Under the pieces are notes generated by a model. That model did no database searches. It was not told the origin of the DNA and was given only the letters and a program-made list of their open reading frames with translations. The translations under genes were made by a program, and so were the position numbers. DNA of 64,000 nucleotides from Trichoplax adhaerens (Eukaryota > Placozoa > Uniplacotomia > Trichoplacea > Trichoplacidae), in NCBI RefSeq assembly GCF_000150275.1, contig NW_002060945.1:7442643-7506642 (forward strand), given 5' to 3'. Below, in pieces: positions 12,375-25,313 of this stretch (positions are counted from its first letter, which is position 1; every line of letters starts with the position of its first letter).

Positions 12375-13760
12375 AATTGGCTAGTAGGAACGAAGTTTTT
12401 TGTATGCGTATGATCAATCCAATAAAATCACCCGAGTGAATGAATATTATAGAAATCGTTCTAGTTGATTTACATGATAGCGTAGGTAACTCTTGTATTC
12501 TAATGCACTATAATGTCTGGAATAAGTAAGTTATTGTTATAAAAGGGTCTAGTTTTCTACACGCTCTTTGATACATAACCGCTTACTTCATAGCAATAAT
12601 TTGAAAATTGTAAGCCAAATTGCGTTCTACATAATCATCTATCCGTTCTGTAGTACTTTAAATTTATTTCACGAAACTGTGGCCAAAGGCTCTTCTCCCC
12701 TATACTAATTGGTGAACATGATTAATATACTATATTTTACACATGGACAGGCACTTCATAGTGATCTGCTTAATATTATGCAGTAATTCAATTTACTTTA
12801 TAGTAGAATTTGTCAAACGAAGAAATTATCTTATATAGCTTTAGTAAACAATAACAAATTCTTTTGTTTCATAGTTTAATTATATTTTTTGCATACAATC
12901 TAATAGCAGGTTAGAAGTGTAGATGCTAGATAGATATTACAGTAAAATTTAATTAAAATCTCCATTAATCAAATATTTTTCGTTTATTAAAGTGAGTGCT
13001 GCACCTTTCTTCAGAATTTGGATGTAATATTTGATTAGATGTCTTAATAGCAGAGCTAGATTACTATAACAAGAACTAAAAACGTCTGCTTAAATTAACT
13101 TACCATGAAATCTAAGCCGCCTATATTAGACTTTAATAACTTTGCAGGATAAGCTAATTTGCATAAGAAACTTTGCTTAATACTATACATCGGCTTTTAT
13201 TGTACTTACTTACCTACCATTTAAATAAAATTGTTGTCAGATACATAAAATAATTACGCTTTTTTCCATAATTTATTCACTGTGAATTATAAAGTAGATC
13301 TCTGCAAATACAAAAACAGTATAGTATACCTTATTACTTTAGCTTTCAGCTAAAAAGCACAACATTTAATATAATTTTTTTTAACACCTCTTACAATAGC
13401 ATCGACTTTCAGTTGCTACTGTTATTATTTATCATAATTATTGAAATTTAAAAAAATTCTGGCAGTGCATAAAAGTTTCAATCTGTTACATCATCTTTAA
13501 GTTTGATCTATTAACACTGTATTGGTCTGGATTTAATATAAACTACAGTGAGAACTTGAGGGTTTGTGAATAGTGTAAAATACTGATAAAGAGATTCGTT
13601 GGAGCTTGCTATTAATTTAATAATCTAAACAACAATATATACGATTAAGGTATAAATCTTTTCATGTAATTTATTTTCATTGATTTTGGGATAAGTCTAT
13701 AATATGCGTTCATACCACCTGTTGGCTAGACATAATACGTCCTCAGCACCTACCGAAACA
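12220..13760 (+). repeat. Diverged tandem segmental duplication, copy 1
   Basis: Matches 14065-15520 in the same orientation at an offset of about 1.77-1.85 kb. Shared landmarks are the block ending TTTAAAGGTTGTC or TTTGAAGGTTGTT, the AAGAATTTGGAT..AACATTTTATT-type block near 13015, and the CCACCTGTTGGCTAGACATAAT-type block near 13718. Copies are interrupted by indels. No gene seen inside. Confidence 0.65.
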
Positions 13761-14064
13761 ATAACGTAAGTTCTGAGAATTCTCATACATTTAAAGTGAT
13801 AGCATTTATAATATATTTAATAAATATTAAGAATTAATATTAAGTATTAAGCTAAGTGAAATTTTAATTAGTTTGTATCTACTTTCGCTTGTTCTTAAAT
13901 TTTTCAGGGAATTTCTGTCAGTCATGTAGGATTCTGGTACGTTACTTTTATTTCGAAGCAATAATTATCTATATTATATTATATCATACATGAGGTTTGT
14001 TTGTTAAGTCAGATATAAAGAGCGCAGCGCCATAGCTATATTTTAATAACTCTAAAAGGAAATC

Positions 14065-15520
14065 GAATGTTATTTTACTCATTAGCATCTATCATATTCT
14101 ACTTGAATTTAAAGGTTGTCTTCCCTGTCTATCCTATTATATCTTTGTTTATTATTATAGTTAATGGTTTAAGTTAAAATCTTTAAACAATAATATTTTA
14201 TTAAAATAGATCGATCAGAACAATTACCTTGATTACTTTCGTACACATAGTGACTAATTGAATGAGATGATTGCGGTAAATAGTTAATAGATATATAAGT
14301 GCAATCTCACTTGCGTATATCCTGGCATGAATTTGAAAACTGTTTGCTAAATTACGATCTATGTCAATTCATCTTTCGATTCTGCGAGTTTTTGACAGCA
14401 ACAACATTTTTTAGCTTGTTTCATGAAAACTTGATCAGTAGATCTATTTTTATCGTGCTAACATGCGTATATAACTCATATACTATGCATGTATGTCATT
14501 GAGCATTTCACAGTCCGTTCCATTAACGAAGAAATTGTCACGTAGTCTTTTGTCGACAATAATTACTTATACAGTTTTACAGTTTAGTTTTTATAAAATC
14601 TATCAATAGGTCAGCAGTAAATTGATAAGTGGTATAAGTGCATTGTGCGAATGATTTTATCAATTGAGAACTTTTCCTTTATAAGAATTAACTTCGTAAG
14701 AATTTGGATATAACATTTTATTCGATGCCTTTATAGCTGGGTTACTAAAATAAGAATTAATCCGAACAAAACGTTCAAATAAAAACGTTTTTTCGATCTC
14801 CGTGCATTAATTAAAGTCTAGATTGTCTGAGTTAGATATTAATCAACGACGTTAAAGTGAAAACTAATTCATACAAGAAGCTTTGTATACTATATTTTTC
14901 AATACTATATTGCTTGTCTACTATTTCAAGTGAATTGTTCTCAAATATAATTATGCTTTTATTTCTTCACAATTTATTCACAGTGACTTTATCAATATAA
15001 TCCTGTAAATACGTAAAACAAAACGCGTTTATTGCACTAACTTTTTAGCTCTTGGCGACAGTACGTTTCTTTCGTATTCCGAAAGGGAAATCATACACTA
15101 CATTGCGTATTTTTAAGATCTACCATAGTAGGATTAACAATCAATTACCAAAATGATAATTAAATGTACAGACAATATATTATTAAAGGGTCCATGAAAA
15201 GGTAATTCTGGTATGTTAGTGCATTAGCTTTTAATCTGACACATAAATTTAATTCTAATCTTTAACATACTGACCGGAATACTTGTTCAATGATCGGGTT
15301 TGATATTGTAAGCCTTTGAAACTTTAGGATCTTGCAGATAATCCTTGAGCCAAATAATTCAGCTTCGTATTACTTAACTTACTAGTAATCGTGTGTGTGC
15401 GATTAAAGCATAAAATCTTTTGTGTAATTGGTTTCCGTTTATTTCGAACAAGTTACAGTACTTGACAACATACGATCATTGCCACCTGATGGTTAGATAT
15501 AATCTGTCTCCTACAATTAA
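14065..15520 (+). repeat. Diverged tandem segmental duplication, copy 2
   Basis: Second copy of the block at 12220-13760; its right edge lies about 100 bases before the promoter of array gene 1. Open frames here (for example 14299-14502) are not conserved in the other copy, which argues against a gene. Confidence 0.65.
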
Positions 15521-15623
15521 TTATTAGACCAATGGAGTTGATTACAGGAATCCCTGAGATTATAATAATGGATTCAAGGAAAGGTATTACAGTACCGCTA
15601 CCTAATTAAAATTTAGTGGCGAA

Positions 15624-15702
15624 TATATAAATAGCAATTACTCCATACCCAAATCAGTAGAAGCGATTTAGAAATAAGCAATTATCGGAAACTAATTACA
15701 AC
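15624..15702 (+). promoter_or_regulatory. Array gene 1 promoter and noncoding first exon
   Basis: A TATATAAATA box at 15624-15633 is followed about 70 bases later by a donor (CAAC|GTAAGCG, exon end 15702). The acceptor CTTATATAG at 15821-15829 leads into a leader that reaches the start codon at 15871. The 5' UTR is thus split by an intron, as in the other array members. A second TATAAAA sits 10 bases before the start codon and is too close to be the core promoter. Confidence 0.5.
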
Positions 15703-15870
15703 GTAAGCGTATGGAAATATGCGTATATTACTTGTTGGAACTAGTATCGACATCTGTGCTATTGCATTATATATTCTCTTTTTATTTTAAATGCGATATT
15801 CGGTTTGTAAATATGCAATATTCTTATATAGTCTATAGAGACGCACACGTATATACAAGGGTATAAAAGT

Positions 15871-17449
15871 ATGAAATTTTATCTTGGTATTCTTCTTGGC
15901 CTCTTTTGCTTACTGGCTATTGCCACCGCAGCAGAAGTTGATCAGTTGAACGATGGAGCATTCGCGGGATTATGGGATGAGCCTGAGATTGATGAATATG
16001 ACAAGGAAAAGGTCAATCAGGTACATTAATAGAATAGCTTACTTGGCTAAATTAAGTCACATGTAGAAGTTAATATTCTGGTATTAAAAGCAAACAGTTC
16101 TAAAATACTAAATTAATATAAATCATAAAGGATGAACCAGTTAACCGAGATGATTCACTAGCAGAATCTCATGATGTAGATGATGTAACCGGCGAAACAA
16201 CAAAGTCAGAAGAGGCTGGTCGCCAAAATGGTTTAGATGTGATAAAGGATTCATCAGAAGAATCCCCTGACTCAACAAATATCGTAGTAGATGAAACTAC
16301 TAAGAAAGAAGAAGTAGATGGCCAAGAAGAATCTAAAGGCCAAAATGATTTCGACGAGTTAACGGCTTTTACTCCAACAAGTAACACAGAATCAGAAGTC
16401 AAAGAAAATGAAGATCAAAATGAACTTACAGATTTAACCGCTGATAAAGAAAGTGATATCGATGAAATCGAGGTGTGATTATATGCTAGTTGATGATTAC
16501 ATATTATAAATGATTTTAAACTTGTTTAATCTACCTATAATTAGAGTCTGCTATTAAAGTAGCTACTCAATTTGTCAATATTTGCATACATCCTATTTGA
16601 CGACGTTAATCTGCATTTGCCTATATTAGGTTATACTTTCCTAAATAGTTCAATCAGAAAGGTGAATATTTCCTTAAATTTAGTTGATTTTTTTATTAGT
16701 CTAATGATGATCACTTGGCTAAGAGTGGAAGACGTCGCAGAAGAAGGCGAAGAAGAAGACGTTGGGTCAGTCGTCGTCGTCGTCGTCCTGTTGTACGCCC
16801 AGTACCCTGCCAAGCTATTAGTCTGAAACTTACGGCCTGTAAGAGCAACAATGCAGCATTAACAGCTAAGAATAGACGATTGAAAACGGATAAGACTCGA
16901 TTGGAAACACAAGTTCGTAGTCAGGGTAGTACAATCGGCCGACAGAGTGCAGAAATCACAAATCTGAAAAACGAATTAGCGGCATTAAAAGGGAAATATA
17001 ACAACTTAAATGCATCGTATGCACATATAAAGCGGGACAATGCTCGGTTGGCAGATCAAAAGCGTTTACTGATAAAACAAAAAAACCTCTTACGTATGGA
17101 AAATGATGAACTAAAACGGAATAATGCAACACTACATACTGAGAATGACCGATTAAGAAGTCAGTTAATATCGGCTCAGGCGAATAATCAACGTCTTCAA
17201 AATCAATTAAATACAGCTGAAAATAGTTTACGATCATGTAATGTAACCAAAAGCCAGCTGCAGGCATCAGTACTGCAACTTCAAACTGATCTTGCTCACT
17301 GCAACAGCCAGCGCTGCGTGAATTGCAAATGTAAGGCAGTTCCCATCACAAACAGGGAAATTCGAAGCGAAGGAAATTCAGCTGACGTACCGGTAGCAGA
17401 TGACTATGGCAGCGATGAAGAAAAAGTCCAATATGTTTCTTATGAGTAA
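15871..17449 (+). CDS. Array gene 1: secreted acidic/Arg-rich coiled-coil protein
   Basis: Three exons, 15871-16020, 16131-16472 and 16700-17449, all joined at phase 0, give about 413 residues. Exon 1 encodes a signal peptide (MKFYLGILLGLFCLLAIATA) and the first acidic residues. Exon 2 is almost wholly acidic (Asp/Glu/Ser/Thr). Exon 3 opens with SNDDHLAKSG and a run of eleven Arg, then WVS and five more Arg, before a coiled coil of about 170 residues with leucine heptads and many Asn, Arg and Lys. Near the C-terminus is a cysteine cluster (CNSQRCVNCKCKA) and a short acidic tail. It is the most diverged long member of the array and the only one with its acidic part split by an extra intron. 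Family not recognised; secretion follows from the signal peptide. Confidence 0.75.
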
Positions 17450-17683
17450 TATGTAATAGGAAGTTAGCAATATATAGTGCTAGTAGTTGTTGTAGTAGCG
17501 CAGGTAGTCCATAGAACAGTACGGTCTAGAATTTATTTTTAATAAGGATATTGATAAACTGATATGTTAGATCATTTTTTGACATTCAATATTTAAAAGA
17601 AATATGAATCTATATCAACTTTTCAAACGGTTAGAAAATGATTTACATAAAGTTGTCATTCTTATGGATTTTACTTCTTAAAA

Positions 17684-17689
17684 AATAAA
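17684..17689 (+). terminator. Poly(A) signal of array gene 1
   Basis: AATAAA, 235 bases after the stop codon. Confidence 0.5.
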
Positions 17690-20600
17690 GTAAACGTTTG
17701 ATCAGCAGCTTAATAATATTCATACACGATTTACCGTTTTTAATCCATTTGTTCGACAAAATATCGAAACATGGTTGATTCATAGCATCCATATACAGTA
17801 CAATAATAATTCAATTCTAGTCTGTAGTAATGCAGCAATGAAGTAAGTTTAGTAAAATATGAGCTATTTATTTTAATCCATAGATGTTTATCATTGCAAA
17901 ATAAACGCTTTATTAACGTTTATGGTAGCGCTAACATTTGCAGCAGTGGTAATGAGTATCGGACATTATCCTAAACAAAAGCTAAATTAACTATTTAAGT
18001 CCTTTAGTCGTGATGTAATATAAGTACTTTACTGAATCTATCAATTAGCCGTTACAAGCCGATAACAATTGATAAACTGGGTCACTTTTCTTAATGCGAT
18101 ATTTATGTTCCAACCTTAACCTTTGCATTTCGCAATGAAAACATGGCTCATAAAAAAAAATATATATATCTAGTAGAGTTTAGTTTATCATAGTCAACTT
18201 AATACATGTACTGTTTGTTTAGGTGTTGTTATAGTCCATACATTGCATTAGTAAAACTTAATATACGGTATATGTAGCTTTCACGATTATTTGATATGCT
18301 CGTAGTTTTATAATGAGAATCGATACCTCACAAATTCTTAAAATTTAATTATGATCTAATGTTACGTAGTCCTCTTGAACATAATTCTATAAATGATATT
18401 ATGATTAATATTTTCTTCTGATAATTAATTTTAATTTATTGGGTCAATGAAAACGGTTACTCGATTACAATTTTTGGAATGAGATTGTAAGCTTCCAACC
18501 ACGATACGTCTACGATATATGTCTCAATATATAACCATAGAATAACAATTCATGCTCAACCAATGTTTCTTTTACTTCAGGCTTAGTTACTGCAACTATC
18601 TTGGGTTCGATAAATACCAGTTGCTAGTTTCGAAACTAATTTTGAGTTAGGTAGTGAGATACCATATGATAATTAATTAACCTCTCATATATAAGAAGTT
18701 AGTTGACTATATTGTTAGATGTTTATTATTATTGTATTGTTACCGAAGAAAATTGTTACTTATGTGTATCTACCTTTATTTAGATCAATGCATACAGTAA
18801 TATATCATTTGGTTAACTTAACAATTTGGTTTGAAATACATATCTGATGCGATGATAGAAATACTATAAAGTTTTACATCAACCGTATAAAAATGTGGCA
18901 TAGAGTAAATATTGGACAACAAGATTGAACATATGTAAGTTAACTATTTTAATTTTAATATTGTAACCATTAACCTAGAATTCTATCCTAATTACGAATA
19001 ACATACTGGAACGATGTACTGAAGTTTCATTAATTGTTATAAGGATAATTTTATACTCTGTATGTAATTACATCTGTAATGCTGATTCTATGCCAAGTGA
19101 GCTTAAAATAATTTTACAATGCGCGAAGACGAGTAATTCCAATAAATTTATTTTCTATTTGGAGAAAACATTATTAGCTTAAGGTGTTTCGCAGTATTAT
19201 TACGATAGAGAGTCTACTGATATGTGGTTTCCTTTTTAAGAATGGACTTTACTACAACAACATTATCTATTTGGCTTATGATTGTACGAGTCGTATGATG
19301 TTTACTTAAACTTTACTCTAATCCTACCTTATATCCTTGCCTTATTATTTATCGTGGGAGGTTGAAGTTGATTGAGTCAGCAATCGTTACCATGCTTACT
19401 TTTACGCCAATAACCAGACTATAATGTTCAAGAATAAATTAATTATAGAAGGAAAGATTTCACCATCTTGATATTAAAGAAAATATTCTTACACCTAACG
19501 TTATCATTAAGTGTAAACGTCTATTATAATGATAGTACAACTGATAGTTCTACTTAGAAAAAGTGTTCGCGTAGAGCGATACTATAATATCAGGAAATGT
19601 AGTCATATTAGCAAGGGTAAGGCGTCAATGCAACATCAGAGTCGATTCTATTCGTAATCAATTTATCAAGATAGTCGATTAAAGAATTTCATGATGGAAA
19701 ATAGCAGAGTAATTGAGTAACAACGCAACATTAAATGTTCAATCTTTCATTGTATTCTATTATTGTACAGCCTTCAAAATAGTAATATCTAGAACAAAAC
19801 TTTTTGGAAACATGTCCTATATCACTTTATTTAGCGCAGTTTATATCCAATAAAATATGCAAAATCAAAAACAAAAATTGATCTGGCAATTACATTCAAC
19901 GCAGTTACCAGGGAATCTGACAAATATTATTCGTCGTGAATACCGGATGATCTGCTAGGACGGTAATAAGTATAATAGTTATGGACATTAAAAGCAATAC
20001 AGACAATTTTAAACGCTAAACCAATTTTTATCGGGAAATTGGTGTATGAGTCAATCGCTATCAATAGAAAATTATCAGCTATGAAGCTTTTACTTTATAA
20101 ATACGACTATAAAATTTTCTCTAACTCCATTAAATCATAACTATTTCTTATGAATGAATTTAAAATTATTTTTTTATTTGTTTACATGTTTAGCTATAAT
20201 TTTCTCCATTTACTTTCATTAGTGAGTCTTTTAACTTTCTAGCTTTTATTAATTAAAGTATGTAATCAGGAGTAAAATTATTTCCCTATGGGTGTTTCAA
20301 ATCTATAGCTTCAATGCTGGTTCTCCTATCTTTAAGAGGTAGATTTAAATATTTTTGTAATTTATCATCTCCATAAACTATTTAGTTATGAATTTATTAG
20401 TATAGATACAGTACTACTGATCTTATGTTATTAATCTAATCATAACTACATATAATACATATTTCATATGCTCGAGATACTGTAGTAGATACTCGTGCCT
20501 TAACATACTGTATGCTACGGTGCTGCGAAATCATTTGAAATTTTAAGGAGTCATTCTAAACGGAGATAGAAAGAACCAATCATTGGCTTTACGCAAATGT

Positions 20601-23600
20601 CGCAAACAAAAATGATTTAGTTATCGGAGATAATTTCAGATATCGACTATAGCTTAAAAATTTATCTGAGGTTATAGGATAAGTTTGTTCCATTTTGAAT
20701 GTTAATTATACTCCTAGGTTATAGCTAGTGGCAATATCAATATTATTACTTATATGAAGGTATCGCATATCATCAGTTTTCATTTATATTGATCAATTAC
20801 AATACTAGATTCGGGTAATAAAATGCTAAAGACAACTCCAAGATAGCATGTTAACAATATCAATACGTTGCAGAAAATGGAAATCAAACACTGAAGTATC
20901 AAACTAGCATGAAAAATAATTGTTCATCATAGTCAAGCAGTAGAGCTGAATACCAGTACCTAGTCAATCCTCCTCTGATCAATTGAAGAGATTGTGATCA
21001 ATATGTAATAAATAAAATGGTAATCAATTACCAATTTAACACTGCAGCAATTTCTGGAGACTGAGAAATCAAGAAGTTATAGTCGAATAGATCTCCGTTA
21101 TAAGACACTATTATCCAGTATGCTCACAAACGAAATTTTTAAAATTACGGTTAGTAAGGCTTAATTAAAGCTGATAACAAAGTCAATCGAACTGTCAGAC
21201 TTGAGGCCTAACTTGTGAAAGTAGCGTTTTATAAATTTTGCTCTATTCAAGATGTTAGCTATACATATTTATTCCACCTTTACAAATTTCAAAACGTATC
21301 TATGATTTTATATTGATGAAATGAGCACAGCAGTAATTTGTAATAGCGCTAAATTAATTAGACCTCAAGGTCAATGCCTGAATAGCCACTAATCAGCGTC
21401 GGGTAAGACATTACAGAGTTCAGTAGCAGATTATTTAATTAGTCCTAGTATTCAATAAATCGGCAATTTTACAATTACGAAATGACCTGTCACACTTTCG
21501 TAGAGTGTATATATAATTCAGCCATGAAAAAAATTGGGGCTTGGTCGTGGTCTAAACAAAATAGCATTTTGCAGACCTAATCATGTGATAAACAAGAGGT
21601 ATTACTACGATCAATATAGGACGATAGTGGCTATTTTATGATCTTTTCAACAAGTTTAATGACGTTTGAGTTCTCGGAGATATACTGCAAGGAGTTATAA
21701 TCTCTTAAAATTCGTTAAAATCAATAAATATTATTATTATTAACTAGTTTATATGACCGTTAGGGCCATTGTTAATCGAAAATAATTTAAAATTTTAATT
21801 AATTACATTCCTAGGAGTATTGTCTTTGACTATGGTACTTCTTGATCTGTTTCTCTTTATCATAAGTTATTATTAGGAGTAGACCCTCAAGATGATATCT
21901 GAAAATGACTTGTTAGCGGTAATTGATAACGATGCAAAAAATGACTTCTTTTGATGGCTAGATGAATAAATTATATCTTTCCATTCAATTGATAGTTTTA
22001 ATAAATGAATAGTTCAACTTTATACTACCAATAATGTTAATTAATTTACTTGACCTATATGATAGTAATCGTTGACTTGAAGCTGCTTATACATAATTAA
22101 AGAACTCTTCATTTAAGAAAGAAATAATTACATCCTAGACTACTATTACGTTTACGAGATGCCAAAAAGCAACCTACGGTGGATAAAGTCATCAGCTGTG
22201 TATAAAAACGTGTACTTCCAGGGCTAATCTTGTTCGTGTAGACAACAGTTCTACTCCCTGGCAGTGTCTTATGTTCGATATTACCAGCTTACCGAGATAT
22301 CAAAGGCACCCACCAAGAGTTGCGACTAGTATTATCTAAATGATTTATGCAATTCAAAGCCATGGATTGAAGATACTTTCGAAGAAAAAGGCATTATTAC
22401 TTCAGAACCTAAAGGAGAAATATATAAAGCAATAGATTATTTTCATTCTTTATTTTAAGGATATGAAATTGTTTTACAATGAAGCTAGGTGAGAATGATG
22501 AACGATGATTCATTAAGTAGTAAACTGTCGACATTCATTTAATAAAGATAAGAAAAAAATTCCTATACATAGCGGATGTGAAATACGATTCTCTTGCAGA
22601 GATTTATAAATCACTTTCCGCATGATTACTTGCCATAGGTTACGCCTATTATCTAAATGTAACGTGATTAAAGCTATTGTTTTAATTAGATAGTATTATT
22701 ACAGATTGATCCGCTATCCTTGAATGGATGCATTGTTATTGTTGATATGGAAATTTTCCTCAAAATTTAGCGATGATTGTCGTTAACTTTCTGTTAACGG
22801 TAGTTTAATCATAAAGAATGTTGTGCCGTAGTTAATATAAATTAAATTCGTGATAACTAAGAAATTTTGTACCATCTGCATGGTTAACACAGAATGTTAC
22901 TATTTCTTATCTTAAACAATAATTTAATATTAGAGTACCCTACAGTCGCATCGTTTGTGCTCTTTATTTGTTAATGAATAATTATATTAACAATTATTTA
23001 GTGGCAAATGATAATATATTTATAGCTTTAGTGTATTCACCGGATGAACCTTTCAGTTCCGTAAAAGAAGATTGTTTACTAAGCGGGTCGTACTTTAAGT
23101 ATACCTTATATCCCTCGTATCAGATTTCAATAGAGTCACATTGTAGACCCACAGTACATAATGTGTCATGAAACCATAGCGATATTTCATCAACTTTCGA
23201 TAGATCTTTAAGTGCAAGCGAGCTGTCGAAAATAAACATAAAATTAGAGTGATGTTGTCAAGCGTCTCCTAGTTGTCCAAATAGACATTATTTTTTGTCT
23301 TAGAATTTCGAAAAGGAGCCATAAGGCGATAAAAAAGACCAGTTTACGAAAGTAGTTAGCTATTACATAGGGAACTAAATTAGTGTAGCTTTTGTATATA
23401 GCTCAACCTTTTTAATATTGTAACCATTAACGCGGTTATTATAAACAATTTTAAGAGTTCTATGGGTGATACTAATATCTACTTTCGCTAACGCTTAGAT
23501 ATTCCTGTATAATACTGAAAATTATTATGGTAATTCTTGCATGTTGTCCCGGCATTAAAAATTGGCTGATAGTGTTAATTATGTTACGATTATACTACAA

Positions 23601-23770
23601 TAGTTTTCAATGATAAATTACGGTACTAAATAGACAGTCAGAATTTTTAGTGATTAATGGTACTGTAGTATGAACTTACATCTTGGTGAAAAATAAATAC
23701 TTTTGATATGATAAAGCGAAACTACATAATTCTCGGTATCAAGATAATTATAACAATGAACTTAATAATC
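17690..23770. other. Long AT-rich stretch without a recognised gene
   Basis: Six kilobases with no convincing coding frame, tRNA or rRNA. Stop codons are dense in all frames. The only local anomaly is the TATA box and short coding-like stretch at 22199-22460, listed separately. A 67-codon frame at 22968-23171 has no features and is treated as chance. Confidence 0.55.
22199..22460 (+). other. Orphan promoter with short, frame-broken coding-like stretch
   Basis: A TATAAAAA box near 22200 is followed by CTTCCAGGGC-type leader sequence and two coding-like stretches in different frames. The first reads about 32 codons from 22243 to a TGA near 22340 and contains LPAYRDIKGTHQELRL. The second reads about 42 codons from 22331 to a TAA near 22459 and contains NSKPWIEDTFEEKGII. 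Either a small spliced gene or a frameshifted remnant is possible. Family not recognised. Confidence 0.2.
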
Positions 23771-23780
23771 TTGCAAAGAC

Positions 23781-23873
23781 TATAAATACCACGCAATTTG
23801 CTATCCTTAGCAGATTTTGATTTGGGAACTAATCAGATTTTCGAGCCAAAATTAATCCGTCTCAACTGGCTAG
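23781..23873 (+). promoter_or_regulatory. Array gene 2 promoter and noncoding first exon
   Basis: TATAAATA at 23781 lies in the context ACTATAAATACC. The noncoding exon ends at 23873 (CTAG|GTTAGT), the intron runs 23874-23975, and the acceptor TGTGTAG leads to a 20-base leader before the start codon. The short leader ends in AAAGATGAAG, as in array genes 3 and 4. Confidence 0.6.
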
Positions 23874-23995
23874 GTTAGTAAGAAATTTATCTCCATAATG
23901 CGCCTAACGTAACTACTCACCTTTTTTAAACTAGTTGATAATTATTTATTATCTTTTTGCGTTATGATTGTGTAGGCTTGGTTGGAATTATAAAG

Positions 23996-25290
23996 ATGAA
24001 GTTCATTGTTCTTGGATTGCTTTGCTTGTGCATCTTTAAAGCATCTGGAGATGCCACTAATCCTTTAAATAATGAGGATAAAAATGCTGAGAACTGGAGT
24101 GCAAATCCTGATCACTCCTATGACGTACCGGTAAATAGCGGTGAAGATGTGGCTAAAGACGATGAAGGCCAAGAACTTAGCGATAAAAGTACTGAAGAAT
24201 TACAAGAGAAATTATCCACAGAGGATGAATCCGAAGAAAACAAGGAGGTCGAAATACCAGAATCTGCTAACAAGGAGGAATTCTTTGATGAGAAACAATT
24301 GGCAAGTGATAGTGAATTGAGTGAGACAGAGGTGGCGGATGATAAGGTCAGTACCGTTTGCTAATATAACAGCGAATATTGCACAAAATGAGGAGTGCTT
24401 CAAGTTTACATGCAAATCTAACTCTAGTATTGGTTCCACGCCACTAGTACCGATCTGAATTGTTCTTGCTAGCTTTACCTTCTCTATATCTGTACAGTGC
24501 TATGATTAATAATCTAGCAACGAGAACAATCTTCACTAATATGGATGATTGCTAGCCATAACTATATCCTGTTTGCTTACTTTAATGTTTTTTTCCTTTA
24601 TAGCAAGCTAAATCTTGGGGATGGCGTCGACGAAGACGCTATTATATCCGTAGACGACGTTCTGATCCATGCTTGTCAATTAGAGTTAGTCTAAATCGTT
24701 GTATTCAACGAAGAAATTGGCTACAAGCTAAAGTTAATCGATTAATCAATAGAATCAATCGGTTAAAGAGTAGAATTCAAAGAAAAAACGTTGTCATCCA
24801 AGGTTTAAAAACGCGTATAAGGCAATTGGTGAGCGTAATCAACAATTTACGAGCTCGCATCCAAAACTTGAGAAATTCCTTGAACCACGTGACACAAAAA
24901 CATAATGCCCTTGTTCAAAGATTTAACAAATTGCTCGCTTTAACACGAAAGCTAAAAGCGAAATACTTGATTCTGTCGGCCAAGTATAGGCAAATTTTAA
25001 CCGAAAACAAGCAATTACGAGCTCTGGTCAAAACGCAATCCAATCAGATTCAGTCTTTAAAGGGGCAAAATGCTCAATTACAAACACAAATTGTACAACA
25101 CGTACTCGACAAGAAGGCTTTGCGCGTTCAAGTCAAGAAGTACAAGCGTAAGTTTTACAAAGCTCAGTATGATCTTGAAAAATGTCGTCTCTGTTGCGAT
25201 GCATGTAGTCAAAAATATCCTGCTGGCAAAAATAGCACTGTTACAAATGGTGGAAGCACTAAAGCAGAGTTGACTGTTAATGATTTTTAG
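23996..25290 (+). CDS. Array gene 2: secreted acidic/Arg-rich coiled-coil protein
   Basis: Two exons, 23996-24346 and 24604-25290, joined at phase 0, give 345 residues. An in-frame codon at 23957 would fall inside the 5' UTR intron, so the start at 23996 (MKFIVLGLLCLCIFKASG, a signal peptide) is preferred. Residues 19-117 are strongly acidic. Exon 2 begins QAKSWGWRRRRRYYIRRRRS, the Trp-Gly-Arg signature of the family, then continues for about 170 residues as a very basic coiled coil (Arg, Lys, Asn, Gln, Leu). A cysteine cluster CRLCCDAC lies about 35 residues from the end. The Arg block could be a site for furin-like proteases, which would separate the acidic and basic halves. That is inference; no enzyme motif is present in the protein. 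Confidence 0.8.
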
Positions 25291-25307
25291 TTCAATGGCT
25301 TCAGATA

Positions 25308-25313
25308 AATAAA
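25308..25313 (+). terminator. Poly(A) signal of array gene 2
   Basis: AATAAA 18 bases after the stop codon, implying a very short 3' UTR. Confidence 0.5.

Noticed and set aside
22968-23171. 67-codon plus-strand frame in the desert before gene 2
   Set aside because: No signal peptide, no family resemblance and no promoter or splice context.
23957-23995. Upstream in-frame start codon for array gene 2
   Set aside because: It lies in the inferred 5' UTR intron and would bury the signal peptide behind 13 residues; the start at 23996 matches its paralogs.
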